Below, in pieces: positions 41,694 through 52,782 of a stretch of 64,000 nucleotides of DNA (position 1 is its first letter; every line of letters starts with the position of its first letter). The notes beneath the pieces were generated by a model that worked only from the letters and a program-made list of their open reading frames with translations, had not been told where the DNA came from and searched no databases. Where the stretch lies: contig MEDY01000275.1 in assembly GCA_001724265.1 (NCBI GenBank), forward strand, positions 1 through 64,000, written 5' to 3'. Source of the stretch: Rhizaria sp. SCN 62-66. Taxonomy: Eukaryota > Rhizaria, unplaced. The position numbers were made by a program, and so were the translations under genes.

Positions 41694-42057
41694 GAGCGAT
41701 GCTGACGAGACGCTTGAGGCGCAGCTGGACCGCTTCTGGCAACAAGAGCTGCTCATGGCGTCCCCGCCGCTCACCCGCATCGCGGCCGCACTCGCCGCGA
41801 CCTCTGTTGCGTTTACGACAAAGCCATCAGCAGCAGCTGCGGCCGCAGCAGCGCCAGGCGCACAGCAGCGGACTGCGCTGTCGCAGTGGCGCTGGGCGCG
41901 CGGCCACACGGGGCTGCGCGCGGCGGCTGCGGTGTGGGGGGAGCTTGCGGTGAGTCTGCTGAAGCCGACGCCGGCGGCCGTGGCGGTGACGCTGCTGGCT
42001 CTGGTCCCGCTCGCGTTCCTCAACGCGCTGCTGCGAATGATGCTTAAGAAGGGCTGA
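40356..42057 (+). CDS. Dephospho-CoA kinase, two exons, with a frame break at a (CAG)30 tract
   Basis: The enzyme phosphorylates dephospho-CoA at the 3'-OH, the last step of CoA synthesis. Exon 1 (40356-40532) carries the P-loop GLTGIIASGKSTTTALL and VIDFDLIARL. Exon 2 starts at 40661 with IVYPGSALLARLSREFGPSIL; the intron is 128 nt (GTACGT...CAACAG, phase 0). Exon 2 runs through an Ala/Pro-rich insert into 30 Gln codons, then meets TGA at 41174. The rest of the enzyme (VIFIDVPLLFEAGLHW, RDGLTPAQAEARVQAQ, VVDNSMDSD) continues in the -1 frame, where the tract reads as Ala codons, to TGA at 42055. No GT-AG intron with fitting phase joins the halves. The C-terminal part adds an acidic/Ala-rich insert before EAQLDRFWQQEL and ends in a hydrophobic segment (VTLLALVPLAFLNALL), so the enzyme may be membrane-anchored. 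Causes of the break are discussed in the findings. Confidence 0.85.
41075..41164 (+). repeat. (CAG)30 trinucleotide repeat
   Basis: Thirty uninterrupted CAG units lie within the kinase coding region. The upstream coding frame reads them as Gln; the downstream coding frame reads them as Ala (GCA). The coding frame changes within or at the edge of this tract. Confidence 0.97.
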
Positions 42058-42396
42058 GACTAGCGCAGGTTCGAGAAACTGCTCCGTTTTTACATAGTAT
42101 CTTGTTTATACATCTATTGGCCATACTGTCTGGCTAAATACACAATGTTTGATCCTAATTCAAGTTGATGCATGACGCGTGACCATATGGGTAACCCAAC
42201 CCTCAACGCCTCAGGTCGGCGGATCTCGAGAACATTGTTGTGAAGTTTAATGGCTTGTTTTTTCCGTTAATAGACTTGATTTTAAAGTATATATAACAAA
42301 CCCTTTGTTTAGCGCAGATAGTCTTATTATATATCTTCAAATTGACATTGTGTCGCGTAGCACGTGGTTTTGTCTTGACTGGATTGACTGTCTTGC
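42058..42396. other. spacer between two plus-strand genes
   Basis: 339 nt, AT-rich, holding the kinase 3' UTR and the presumed helicase promoter. Confidence 0.5.
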
Positions 42397-45300
42397 ATGT
42401 CATCAGCCCCGGAGCGGCTCCCCGAGGCTGCCGCCAATGCATACGGACCGATCCCGGCTTCCACACCGTATGCACCGACGTTTGACATCTTAGGCACCTT
42501 CGCGTCTCTGTCGTGTTCCGCGCTTCGCTCCGCAACACGCAGCTCAGCTTCGACAGAGACGGATTCCAAGTTGGCTGCTGATGCTACAGGTGTGACGCAC
42601 TACTACTCCTTCCCAGCCGAGCCTGAAGCCGCGGATTCCACGCTTGCAACAGCACTTGCTAACGCCACACCACCGGGCAGCATTGCCCGCATTGGTAAGG
42701 TGATCGATGGCTCTCTTCTAGCGCCCGTCGCGATTGAGACGTGCGCTCATTTGCATATGGGTAAGTTTGCATTGTCACACAATTCGCAGGATATTTCGAA
42801 CAAATGGAATTATCTGTTTCAGCTTGACTATCACATATTGATTAATGTATTTTTTAGTATTGGCATATACTTTGTTCGATATTTTAAACGCGGCGTATAT
42901 CGGACAATGATATCTCTCACTTCTACATCTTTATCCTTCGTATGATTCTGTGCTTTTCGCACGATCTCACCCTCACACAGATGTGTGGTTCCTCACTTGT
43001 ATCCCTTGCGGCATGAAGTTTACGCTCCCGCCCACACTAACTCCCAGTGTGTCTTCTTACGACAGTGACGACAGCGCTAGCCAAGCATCAACTGCAGCAG
43101 CCACTGCAGCAACAGCCAATGCAGCGGCCACTGCAGCGGCCATCGAGGCTGCTGCACGCGTGACTGAGGCGGCTCTCTCCGCGTATGCTATTCACAGCCG
43201 CTCCCCAGCCCACAGCCGCGCCGCGGCGGCGTGGAGGACGGTATGCGACCGACTGCAAAATGCACAGAAAACGCCACAGCCACCCCCCGCAGCAGCTGCA
43301 CCGCAGAGTCACAGCGGCTGCAATGCCAGCTTGTTCGTCCCCAACTCCGGCCGCAGTGACGCGGGCAAGCGCGCGTGGGACTGCGAGAGCGAGACGGAGT
43401 CGCGTGTTGCACGCGTGATGTCGCGCCTGCTGCAGCCGCCGTTGCTTGCGATGTCGGGCGAGTTGAGCGGTGCTGCGGACAAGTTAAGCCACCGCAAGAT
43501 GTTAAGTCGGCTTGCGAAGCCGTTTGTGTTGCCATTATTGCTGCTTACACCCGCAACTTCTGCACCAGACACGACCGCGACCAGTCCTGTCTCAAGCGTT
43601 ACCACTGACGGCGGGCGTTGGCTCGTCGTCACACCAGCAGCGCCGCGCAACTCCCCCGCCTCAGCGCCGCCCCCGCATGCTGTTCTTTGCCACGCGCTTT
43701 AGCCCTCGTTAGACGCGGTACGCTTAGCGAGCGCATGTTTAGACCCGTATTTCGACAGCACGCGCGCCGTGGACATGTCTCCCGAGTGGGCCCGCGCCAC
43801 GGGGACCTCTTTACTGCAGCTTTTGCTGTCGCCGCTGCGGGCTGTCTCGCCGCTCACGCCGGCGGCGGGGCCCGGTGTCGACTCCGACTCTCGCTCGCAC
43901 TTGCTCGCACGCCAATTGAGCTCACCTCTGATCGCAGCTGAGGAGAACAGTGACTGTGCAGCGGGGAGAGCGCTGCCTCGAGGCCCTTTGGCTTGCGCGC
44001 TCTGCGGACGTGTTTTCGCGTCGGTTCCCGCAGCGCTGCACCACTGCTTAGAATACGCTTTTCGCACCGACACTAAGACACCAGGTGAGCCATTGGACAA
44101 AGCTAACAGCTCTGCGAACTGTGTGCAGGGCTGGGACTGGCTGCTGACGCAGGTGATTACCGCAGTTGCGACTACCGTGACGACACGCGCTCGCATGGCT
44201 GCGCACAGCACCATAAACGATGAGAAGCTATTCCGCGCACTGAAATCGATCATATCTGCAGGTGGGAGCAACGTTGTTGGCAAGTTTAGTCACGTGCGTG
44301 AGCTATTGAGGGCTAATGGCTTCGCTGTTTCGACCGACAGTCAGAATGCAGCGTCGACGAGCTCAACGTCAGCGTCTTCCCATGAGACATCAACAGCTGC
44401 AATGACGACTAGTATGCTGAAAACTGTGACCGTGTCTCCGCCTGCTTTAATCACTTCTAAGACTCTCGCAGTGAAAGATGATGTCGCAGCGCAATCCACG
44501 GCTGCCCAGGCCGTTGCTGCCAAAGCGACGGTAGCGACGGCCGCTGCAGAGGCAGAAGACGCGATCGCGGCCGCAATTGCCGGCACCGGCGCGGGCCCTT
44601 GCGCGAACACGCATAGCAGGGCTCGTATTACTATGAGCTCTGCTGATCACTGCAAAGGCGTGCATGCGACTTTACCCGAACAGTCTCGTCTGACAACAGT
44701 GTCTACCACTCGACCTAAAACGAAGGCCCCTGATGCTGCGCAAGCCAATGCTACCGCTGCCGCTGCAACTGCCGCTGCCATCGCCGCAGACGACGCGATC
44801 GCTGCAGCAATTGCCGGTAACGGAGCTGTGTCTAGCGCTATCAACAAACATACCAGCATCATCAACAGCAGCAACGCCACAACCAATCAGCGCACTCTTC
44901 AGCAAACGCCTGCCCCCATTGGCAGCCGTAACGTTGCAATGCACTATTCTCCCACAAGCCATTGTGCACCGCATGTGGTTACCGTGAAGCCTTCGCGCCG
45001 TGCCTCGGCCAGTACGGACACGCGTCCACGCCTGCGTCTGCGCCTGTCCTCAGTGCCTGTTCCATTGCCCACCGTTGCTGCATTTGCACACGCGCTGCGC
45101 CAGCACACCCCGAACTTGCCCACCGAGTCAGAGCGCGCGTCGCTGTACCTCAGCCACCTGCTCACGGTCTCGCGCCTCGCGCTGCAGGCTGAGGCGTTCG
45201 CGTCGCGCGTCGCCGCCGAGGCGGCGTCGGGGGCGCCGCTCGCGGAGCCAGAACGCGCGCTACTCCGCACTGCGTCTGCGGCTGCGGGCGGCAGCGGCAA

Positions 45301-48300
45301 AAACAGTGGGAAAGATGCGGGCCGTGGTGTCGTTGCGCCGTCTCGCGGCACAGGGTTGGCTGTGAGTAAAGTATCCTACTGCAAGACGCCAGGCGCGGTA
45401 CATGACGGAAACAGGGACGCGCTGTGTCCGGTGACAGGCGCTCCACTTGGGACGTGCTCGGATGAGTCTACATGCGCGCGCTGCAGCTGTGCGTGGATGA
45501 CGGCCGAGATAGAGCTCACGGTCACGGTCACCGCGGCCTCTCTGCGGACCCTCATTGCCTCTCCAGTGACTGTAGTATCACACAATGCAGTGACGCGTGA
45601 TGCGGTGCGTGTGAGCGCGTACGGCCCGCGTGACGTTGAAACGGACTCAGATGCCGATTCTGATGATGACCAAAGCCATCACAAGCACGCTATCTATGAC
45701 AACGATGGTGGTGACAGCTATGGAGACAACAGCGATGCGCGCAACAAAGCTACTCATAATGGCCGCGCGACTGAGAGCGAGAACGTAACTCTGCCCGCTG
45801 CGAGCCCTCGGCCAGGAGACATTGTTTGGCTCTCGCTGCCTCTTGCATCAACGACAGTACATGCTAATTCGAAGTCTACCGCCAGTTGGATTGACGCGTG
45901 CACTCACTGGGGATGGCACACGCCCACAGGCGCTCCTGCATCAATTGCGCTGACAGCTGCACAGTCGCTGTGCGCCCCTGCGTGTCCGCCACCTTACCCG
46001 GCGCTTTCGGGGGCACGACCTACGGTCAACGCATATTGGGCTCATGTGCCTGATTCCGGCCACGAAGCGCATTGTGATCACCCCCAATGCAGCAATTGCG
46101 ACACAGGGAAACTTCATGTTATGACTGTGAGCGATTGCAACGATTATGCGACGGCGCACGATGACTTCGGCGATGATTATTCGTCAGAGGAGGCTCTGTC
46201 ACGCAATACGGTCAATGCACGTATGGGCGACTACGATACGTCCGGCAGGAGTATCCCCCGCGGCCGCAGCTGTTGCAGCGGGTATCTTGCGGCGAGCAGC
46301 AGTACTTCTTCGATGCATGCGGCGGAGCCTTCTTGCTTGCCGCCAGTGCTTGTCTGCCCGCCACCACTTGCATGGGCGCCTCTTGAAGCCCGCGTCAAGG
46401 AGGCGACTGTTGTGTCCCGTCCGCGTCGCGACTCTCGCTTTGATGATGAAACTGTGTTTGACGTCACATTAGCAGTGACAATGCCAGTTGATTATGCGCG
46501 TGCGTTCTGCACTCTCTCAAATCAACCCACTGATGATAGTTGCGAAATCAATACGAACACGTTTGCACCATCCCAACGTGGCATTGAAAACAACGACGTT
46601 ATCTCTGCTACTGCCACGCACGCTGCTTCTAACCAGTGCGACTGTGGTCTTCAATGCAATCATTGCGCACATTTAGCGGTATTGTCAACCGCAGCTGGTT
46701 CTGTTCCGCTTGGACACGCAGTCAATATTGCGCGCGACGGCTATGACCACACACCGGCAGCGAGCGCCTGGCCGACTGCGGTGGGAGCGCACGGTGGAGT
46801 ACATCGCGGGCCGGGGGTGCCTTGGGCTGCACACAGCGGAGTTGTGTTGGAGTGGGGTCCGAGCACCGTTACGTATCAACGCACGTGTGACGCTGCTGCT
46901 GTGCTTTCTGGTGCTATCACAACGTTGCCCGCTGCTGCATTGACGACTGCCACCACGTTGGCCCTAGACGGCGAGGCGCGTGTTGCGAACTCAGTTGCGC
47001 ACGCGCTCGCTGCGACATCAACATCGTATCCTTTTTATTGTGCCAGTCATTTCGCATCTGCATGTGAAGATGATGGCAACAAGAATAAGGAGTGTTGTTA
47101 CCCTCGCAAGAATGCGGCACTGCGAACGGCACTTAGTGCACTATCAGGCTGTTGCGACGCGCCTGAAAATGATGTGACGAATACGGGTGTTTTGGAGCTG
47201 TTGCAGCAACCCTGGCTTTGGCTGTGGCCTCCTGCACGCGCCGCAACATTTGACACCATTGTTACCCCTATCTTATCTCGCATTCTGCCCGAACTCTCGA
47301 ATGCGTTATCTGCACATTTTGCGACTCCTTACACCGTTGTCCCCAACGCATCAGCACTCGCCGCGGCAATCTTGTCGGGAATCGGGCACGCACTGGCAAC
47401 TGCATTTCGCGCCGGTTACTGGAACCGAGTCAAGATTACACTTCCTCTGCCGCTGCATGTTGTCGTTAATAGCACCGTCCATGCAACACCGGCAATGGCC
47501 CTATCGCTGGTGCTTGACGGTGTGGCGAGCTTAACGGACGCTGCTGTAAGTGCAAGCACGCGCAAGGGTTTTGGCGTACCCGACTCTGAGCCTGCAGTAA
47601 CTATGCTCGCCCTGTTGCCTTGCATTACGCCGCCGCGCTTTTTGCTACGCCCGACACCGATGCCCGCCGCTGCAGCAATGCGTGCCGATTGGACAACTGT
47701 TCTGCGCGGATTAACCTCCGACTGCGGCAACGAGAGTGTTGCGTTGAAAAATACTCTTGCATGGGAAAAGGCACAGGTTGCGTTAGTTTCAGCGACGCGG
47801 ACGGCTGCTTCTCTTATTCCTCCACCGCCGTCGCTAGATACTGTAGCTAAGCCAGCTACAGAGAACGCACCGATGTGGCGACCGTATCTTGACGCACTTA
47901 ACCTCAACGATTCGCAACGCGACGCAGTTCTTTCTCTTGTAACCCCACCGCAATCACGCGACATTTGGAGCATGGTAACAGCCGACGGTTCGGGGCACGC
48001 GGCATTGCCTCCACCACTAGCTATGATACAGGGTCCACCGGGCACAGGAAAGACTCACACCATTGCTGCAGCCGCGTGGCTCTGGATTCGCGCCGCCCGT
48101 CTCCGTGCCCCTGTTTGCTCTCCCACCGCCAGCGCAGACGGTGGCGAGGACAACACGGGCGGTGTGGCTGTCGCGGGGACTCGCGTTCTGCTGAGCGCAT
48201 ATTCGAACACGGCGGCGGACCTGCTAGCTGCGCGTGTGCGGACGGTCGCAGCTGCTGCAGACGCTGCCGCGAGGGACGCTTTGCGACACGCGAAGGCAGC

Positions 48301-51300
48301 GGCGCGGGACGAAGTTTTTGCTCGCGATGGTGATGATTCTTGTGCAGTTGCCGGACACGAGAACGACACTTTGCGCACAATGTCTGTTGCTCTTGGTCTC
48401 GATGACAATGACCGCACCGGCCCTGTTGAAGATAGCATTCTCACATTGTCACGTTTTTACCCATGTCCCCCTATCATACTGCCCCCACCTCTGCGCGTTG
48501 CTCGTTTCGTGTCTGGGTCTGTTCCCATTTCAGTGCTACTGGCGTCAGTGTCCACATCCGGCCCAAACGGCACGCTCCCGTACTGGGTTCCACAGCAGCA
48601 GCAACCAGTTACGCGGAGTCACGCTGTTCACACCATGGGATATGTTGATGCATCCGACTTTGACTTTGGCCCCTTTGTGTCTGCCGCGTTGCTTGCATCG
48701 CTTGCGGCAGATGCGCTTGGACAACCATGTCCTCATGTTGATGCTCGCACCACTCCCGCATTTGCGTCTGCTGCCGAAGCCGCTCTATCGCTTGCACATG
48801 CTGCGCAGTCGCTGTCGAGCGCTGTCCCGACGACGATGGAGTCACAAGCTCTGGCAGAGGTAACTGTAGGCGCCCCTGCGCGCGCTCTCGTCACACTTTC
48901 TCTTGTCGCGCGTGAAGCCGCAGCAGTCGCTGTGGCAGTTGCTGCAGCCCGACCTGTGTGCGTTGAGGCTGACGCGCTGTGGGGTGTACACGCGCACAAG
49001 AGCGCGGCATGGGCGCCGCGGCTGCGCCAAGGCGCAGAGTCGCTGCGACAGTTGCAGCGGCAGACTCGGACCAACGATAATGCTACCGCCCCGATCGCAA
49101 CGTTTGCTCCATGCTCAGTGCTTTCAGCGCCGGTTGTCGCAACTGTTATTAATGCTATCATCGCAGTTTCAGAGGACGTAGCTGCATTAGGTTGTAACGC
49201 CGCCCACGTTCAATTGTGGTCCCAACATCAAAATCAGCACACTTTATATCAGCACCACCACCCCCCGGTCTATGTACCGACGACGTTGTTGCCACTGACG
49301 ACCCAGCCAAGTTCCGCTGCCGCACCGATCTCGTCGTATTTGATTGCCCAAAGCCCTTTAATTTGGGCTGTGCTGCTTTCACTTCTCTTTGAGCGAGCGA
49401 ACGAGCGGCTGCCATCGATGCTGCGGACTGCTGCAACTGTTTTGTTGCAATCGGCCGACGTGGTGGTCACCACTTGCGCGGCTTCGGGCTCTCGATCGCT
49501 CAGCGAAGGCCGACCAAACACTGCTGCTCTTGCACTGCGGTATGAGCACGCTACTCTTGCGTCGTGGCTGTCGCGTGCACCGGGACACGCGGCGCGTGCG
49601 TGTGACTCCTCAGCCAGCGCTGAGCTCATCGCATGTCCGACTGCAGTTATGCAATCAACGCGCGCCACAACAGGTTCTGTTGATGCCGCTACTGAAGCCG
49701 CAGCAGCTGCAACACATCCTCTTCCGCCTGCCATCGGAGCGAACGTTGTCGCAGCGCCCTTCTATGGGTTTTCACTTGTGATTGTGGACGAGACATCGCA
49801 AGCCCCAGAGTTCACTCTCATGCTCCCACTTGCGCGTCTTGCTACAGCAACACTTGTGACACCTTTGGCGCTGACGCGGCGTCTTTTAGTTCTATCTGCA
49901 ACACGTGCACGACTTGTAGGCAATGATGTAGCCGTTGCTACAAATACAAGTGCATTATCCGAGCTACAATGGCTGCAGTCGCAGGGTCTTGTTAGTCGAG
50001 CCGGCTACGCGTCACATCACACCTCTCCTGCCGTTGCAGCAGCGTTGCAGACCGCACGCCTGCTTTGCTGGGGCAGCGCGGGCTCGGGAGCTGCAGCGCG
50101 AGCTGCTTTTGTTGGTGACCACTGCCAGCTGCCCCCGGTTGCAGGCGCAGGCGCAGGAGACGCAGGATTGCTTTGCCGCGCAGACGCTTCGGCTTTCGCA
50201 CGTCTTGCCTGTACTCCCGCCCTCTTCCCTTTTGCGAATGGTCGGGATCGGACAAGCACAGTGCGACCGACGTGCGTGATGCTGACACAACAGCATCGCA
50301 TGCATTCTGCGTTGGCTTCATGGCCGTCGCGCACGTTTTATCACGGTCGGCTTACCACGCCGCCTGGGCTTGACGAGGCTAGGCCACCTGTGCACGGTTT
50401 TATTTGGCCTAGAATCCGGCCTCGACACAGTAACGTCAACGTATCTCAAACATTACACCGCCAGCTACGTTACGATAGATTACAGCCGTAGTATGTGCCG
50501 TTCTTTATTGTCGATACATCTCAACCTTTTGCTCTGCCGCCAGCGGAGAGAATTGCTGGCGGCTTGTGGCAAGCGCTGCAACATGCACATGCAACACGCC
50601 GAGCACAGCATTGGCAACCCCCTCAGCACCGCGAATCTCGCCAGCAACGTCGACAGACAAGAGGTCATGGGAATGCAGATGCGAACGAGTTTAACCGTGA
50701 CGACGATTCTACTCGCACCGGAAATGCCTCATTACTTTCGGGTCACTGTCGCTCTGAAGGTGCAGGGTCTTTTGCAAACGACGCAGAGGCTGTATTGGCC
50801 GCCTTACTGGCCGCACACGCAGTATGTAGCACGAAAATCAACTCTGTCCCTCGTACACAACGCGATGGAATCGACGGTGGAGAGGGCGTGACTGTAGGCA
50901 TTGTCACCCCTTACGCAGCCCAGGCGTCACTTATTCGCAGCACATTGGCTGCTCTTGAGAGCACCGTTAGTAATGTATCGGTGCGTACGCAGGTTGAAGT
51001 GAACTCTGTGGACGGGTTTCAGGGGCATGAGAAAGACTTGATAGTCATGACGCTTGTGCGCGCGCGCAGCTCTACGGTTGGATTTGTTCGAGATGTCCGC
51101 AGGATGAACGTACGTGATTCAAAATCGGATTGCTGTAATAAGATATCATATTTTCAGGATTATTTTGTAGCTTCCTAGACTATATCACAATCTAAACACT
51201 AATTTATGCTTTTTCTTCGTTTCTGCTCGCTCTTCAATAGGTCGCGATGACTCGTGCTCGCCGTGGCTTAATTTTAATCTGCGACTGTGATACCTTTGGT

Positions 51301-51582
51301 CCTGCGTTTTCCGCTTCTGCTGCTATGACTGGCGCTGCTTTGTGGGGACGCTGGGGCGATGCGAGTGCCAGCTCTGTCGTTGCAGAACACTCGATAACTG
51401 ATTGTGCAGATGGAAATGTCAACGACCCCAGCCACCACACTGGCGGTGACGATGTCGAAGACGAAGAGGAGGACACCGGACGCACAGGTGAGTGGGCTCG
51501 GCTTATCGCACACGCTCGGCGTCATGGTCTTGTGCTGCCCGCTGCCAATCTGTCGGACGCGCTGGGTCCTGTGCTGTCATAA
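42397..51582 (+). CDS. Giant UPF1-like superfamily 1 helicase
   Basis: An RNA/DNA helicase of the UPF1/SETX/IGHMBP2 class. The motifs are in order: NLNDSQRDAV (Q), QGPPGTGKTHTIAAAAW (I, near residue 1805), VLLSAYSNTAADLLAARV (Ia), VVVTTCAASGSRSL, VIVDETSQAPEF (II, near 2391), FVGDHCQLPPV (III), LTQQHRMHSALASWP (IV), VNSVDGFQGHEKDLIVMTLV (V) and RMNVAMTRARRGLILI (VI). Exons are 42397-42760, 42981-51109 and 51241-51582, with introns GTAAGT...CACACAG (220 nt) and GTACGT...TCAATAG (131 nt). Exon 2 contains in-frame TAG codons at 43700-43702 and 50489-50491 with coding sequence on both sides. The second could instead end a 51-nt intron (50441-50491, GTATCT...CGTAG). If all is read, the protein is about 2944 aa. 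The N-terminal half has a C2H2-like finger (LACALCGRVFASVPAALHHC) and several Cys/His clusters. About 550 residues are inserted between motifs Ia and II. No close orthologue is recognisable. The stop is TAA. Confidence 0.85.
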
Positions 51583-52782
51583 CGGCTTGCATCTCGGCAT
51601 GATGATCGATATTGTGTTATGAAGATGAACAACTTTATGTCGAGTAGTCGTGTTATTTAGTTAGTGTCATTTACATTTCTTTTTATTTCTGTTTAGGATT
51701 TTATCGAGGAACTCAAATATACATTTCGTCGGTCTTTAAATTGAATTTGGGTGATTATCGCATCAAGAGATATGGGTTTTTGAGACAAACTCGTAATCAT
51801 AGCGTTTATTGCAGCATTTGTCCATTTTATGCAGAGATGCGACGGGATTGAGTTTATTGCTGTACGCATAGCCTGGTGTTAGGTCATTATCAAGACCGTT
51901 TTTTCCTGACCAGAAGAGGGTCACATGTGAAGCTAAGTAGAAGATATATATTATCATGATTCATTTCAAGGTGAATGCACAAGTTATTGTATTAAGTTAG
52001 CATGACAAGTTTGATTTGATTTTGAGTCGGGTTGCCAAGAGACAAATAATTTAAGTCCAAATGTCTGGCCAAAGTTTGAGCGGGGCTGACCCGGAGTTTG
52101 ATGTGACAAGGCAGCGAGCAAATCAATTATGAAGATATCTTGTTAGATATTGCTCAAACTCATGCCTCACCAAATGAGATAACATTTTAAGCGAGAAATC
52201 TGCTTATTAATATTTGCAAAGGCTCAGTTAGACTCATAATTCATGCGCTATGTCACTCAACGCATGTTAACGGATCCTCCATCTTGATGTCGCGTACCTA
52301 AAATTTACATACGTTCATAAAAGAGTTTTACTTCAATTTTGTGGTATCACCTATTGATTTACTTGAAGCTATTATCAAAAGCGTATCGCTAACAAAAACG
52401 AACTATATCCTGTGACTTCACGATTCTCTGTCATGTAAGCCTGCTCTCAGCGATAACATCATCAGGTTAGTCATTTAAGACGCGCTGATCGCGTGAATCA
52501 AGACAACGAATGCAATATGCCCTGTCAAACACTTGCTCAAAGTGTTATCAAACACTTTCCGACGCAAATGCTCAATGCACAAGCCTTCAGTGCACTCTGC
52601 TAACTAAGGTTAGTGACTTCACAACTTGATGTGACACTCTTTCACTGCACTGTGATATTTGTTGATCAAACAGCTCAGGGTAACGCAGAAAAGAGCCCCG
52701 CAAAACACTATTAAAGAATATCTGTTGAAATTTGACTGACCTTTGTATTTCTTGATTCCGTCTTACCTTCCGCATTATTTAG
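51583..52782. other. AT-rich spacer, probably holding the missing 5' exon of the B-box gene
   Basis: 1.2 kb with low GC and no convincing frame of its own. The downstream gene's first visible exon opens at an acceptor-like site (CATTATTTAG at 52773-52782) with no ATG, so a short first exon probably lies here. I could not place it uniquely. Confidence 0.45.

Noticed and set aside
43241-43702. 462-nt intron (GTATGC...CTTTAG) explaining the TAG at 43700
   Set aside because: It is stop-free in frame and its translation looks like ordinary protein, so I treat it as exon. RNA evidence could still overturn this.
52480-52620. Candidate first exon of the B-box gene starting near 52517
   Set aside because: The frame closes before a donor with the right phase, and other choices are equally weak, so I left the 5' exon unplaced.
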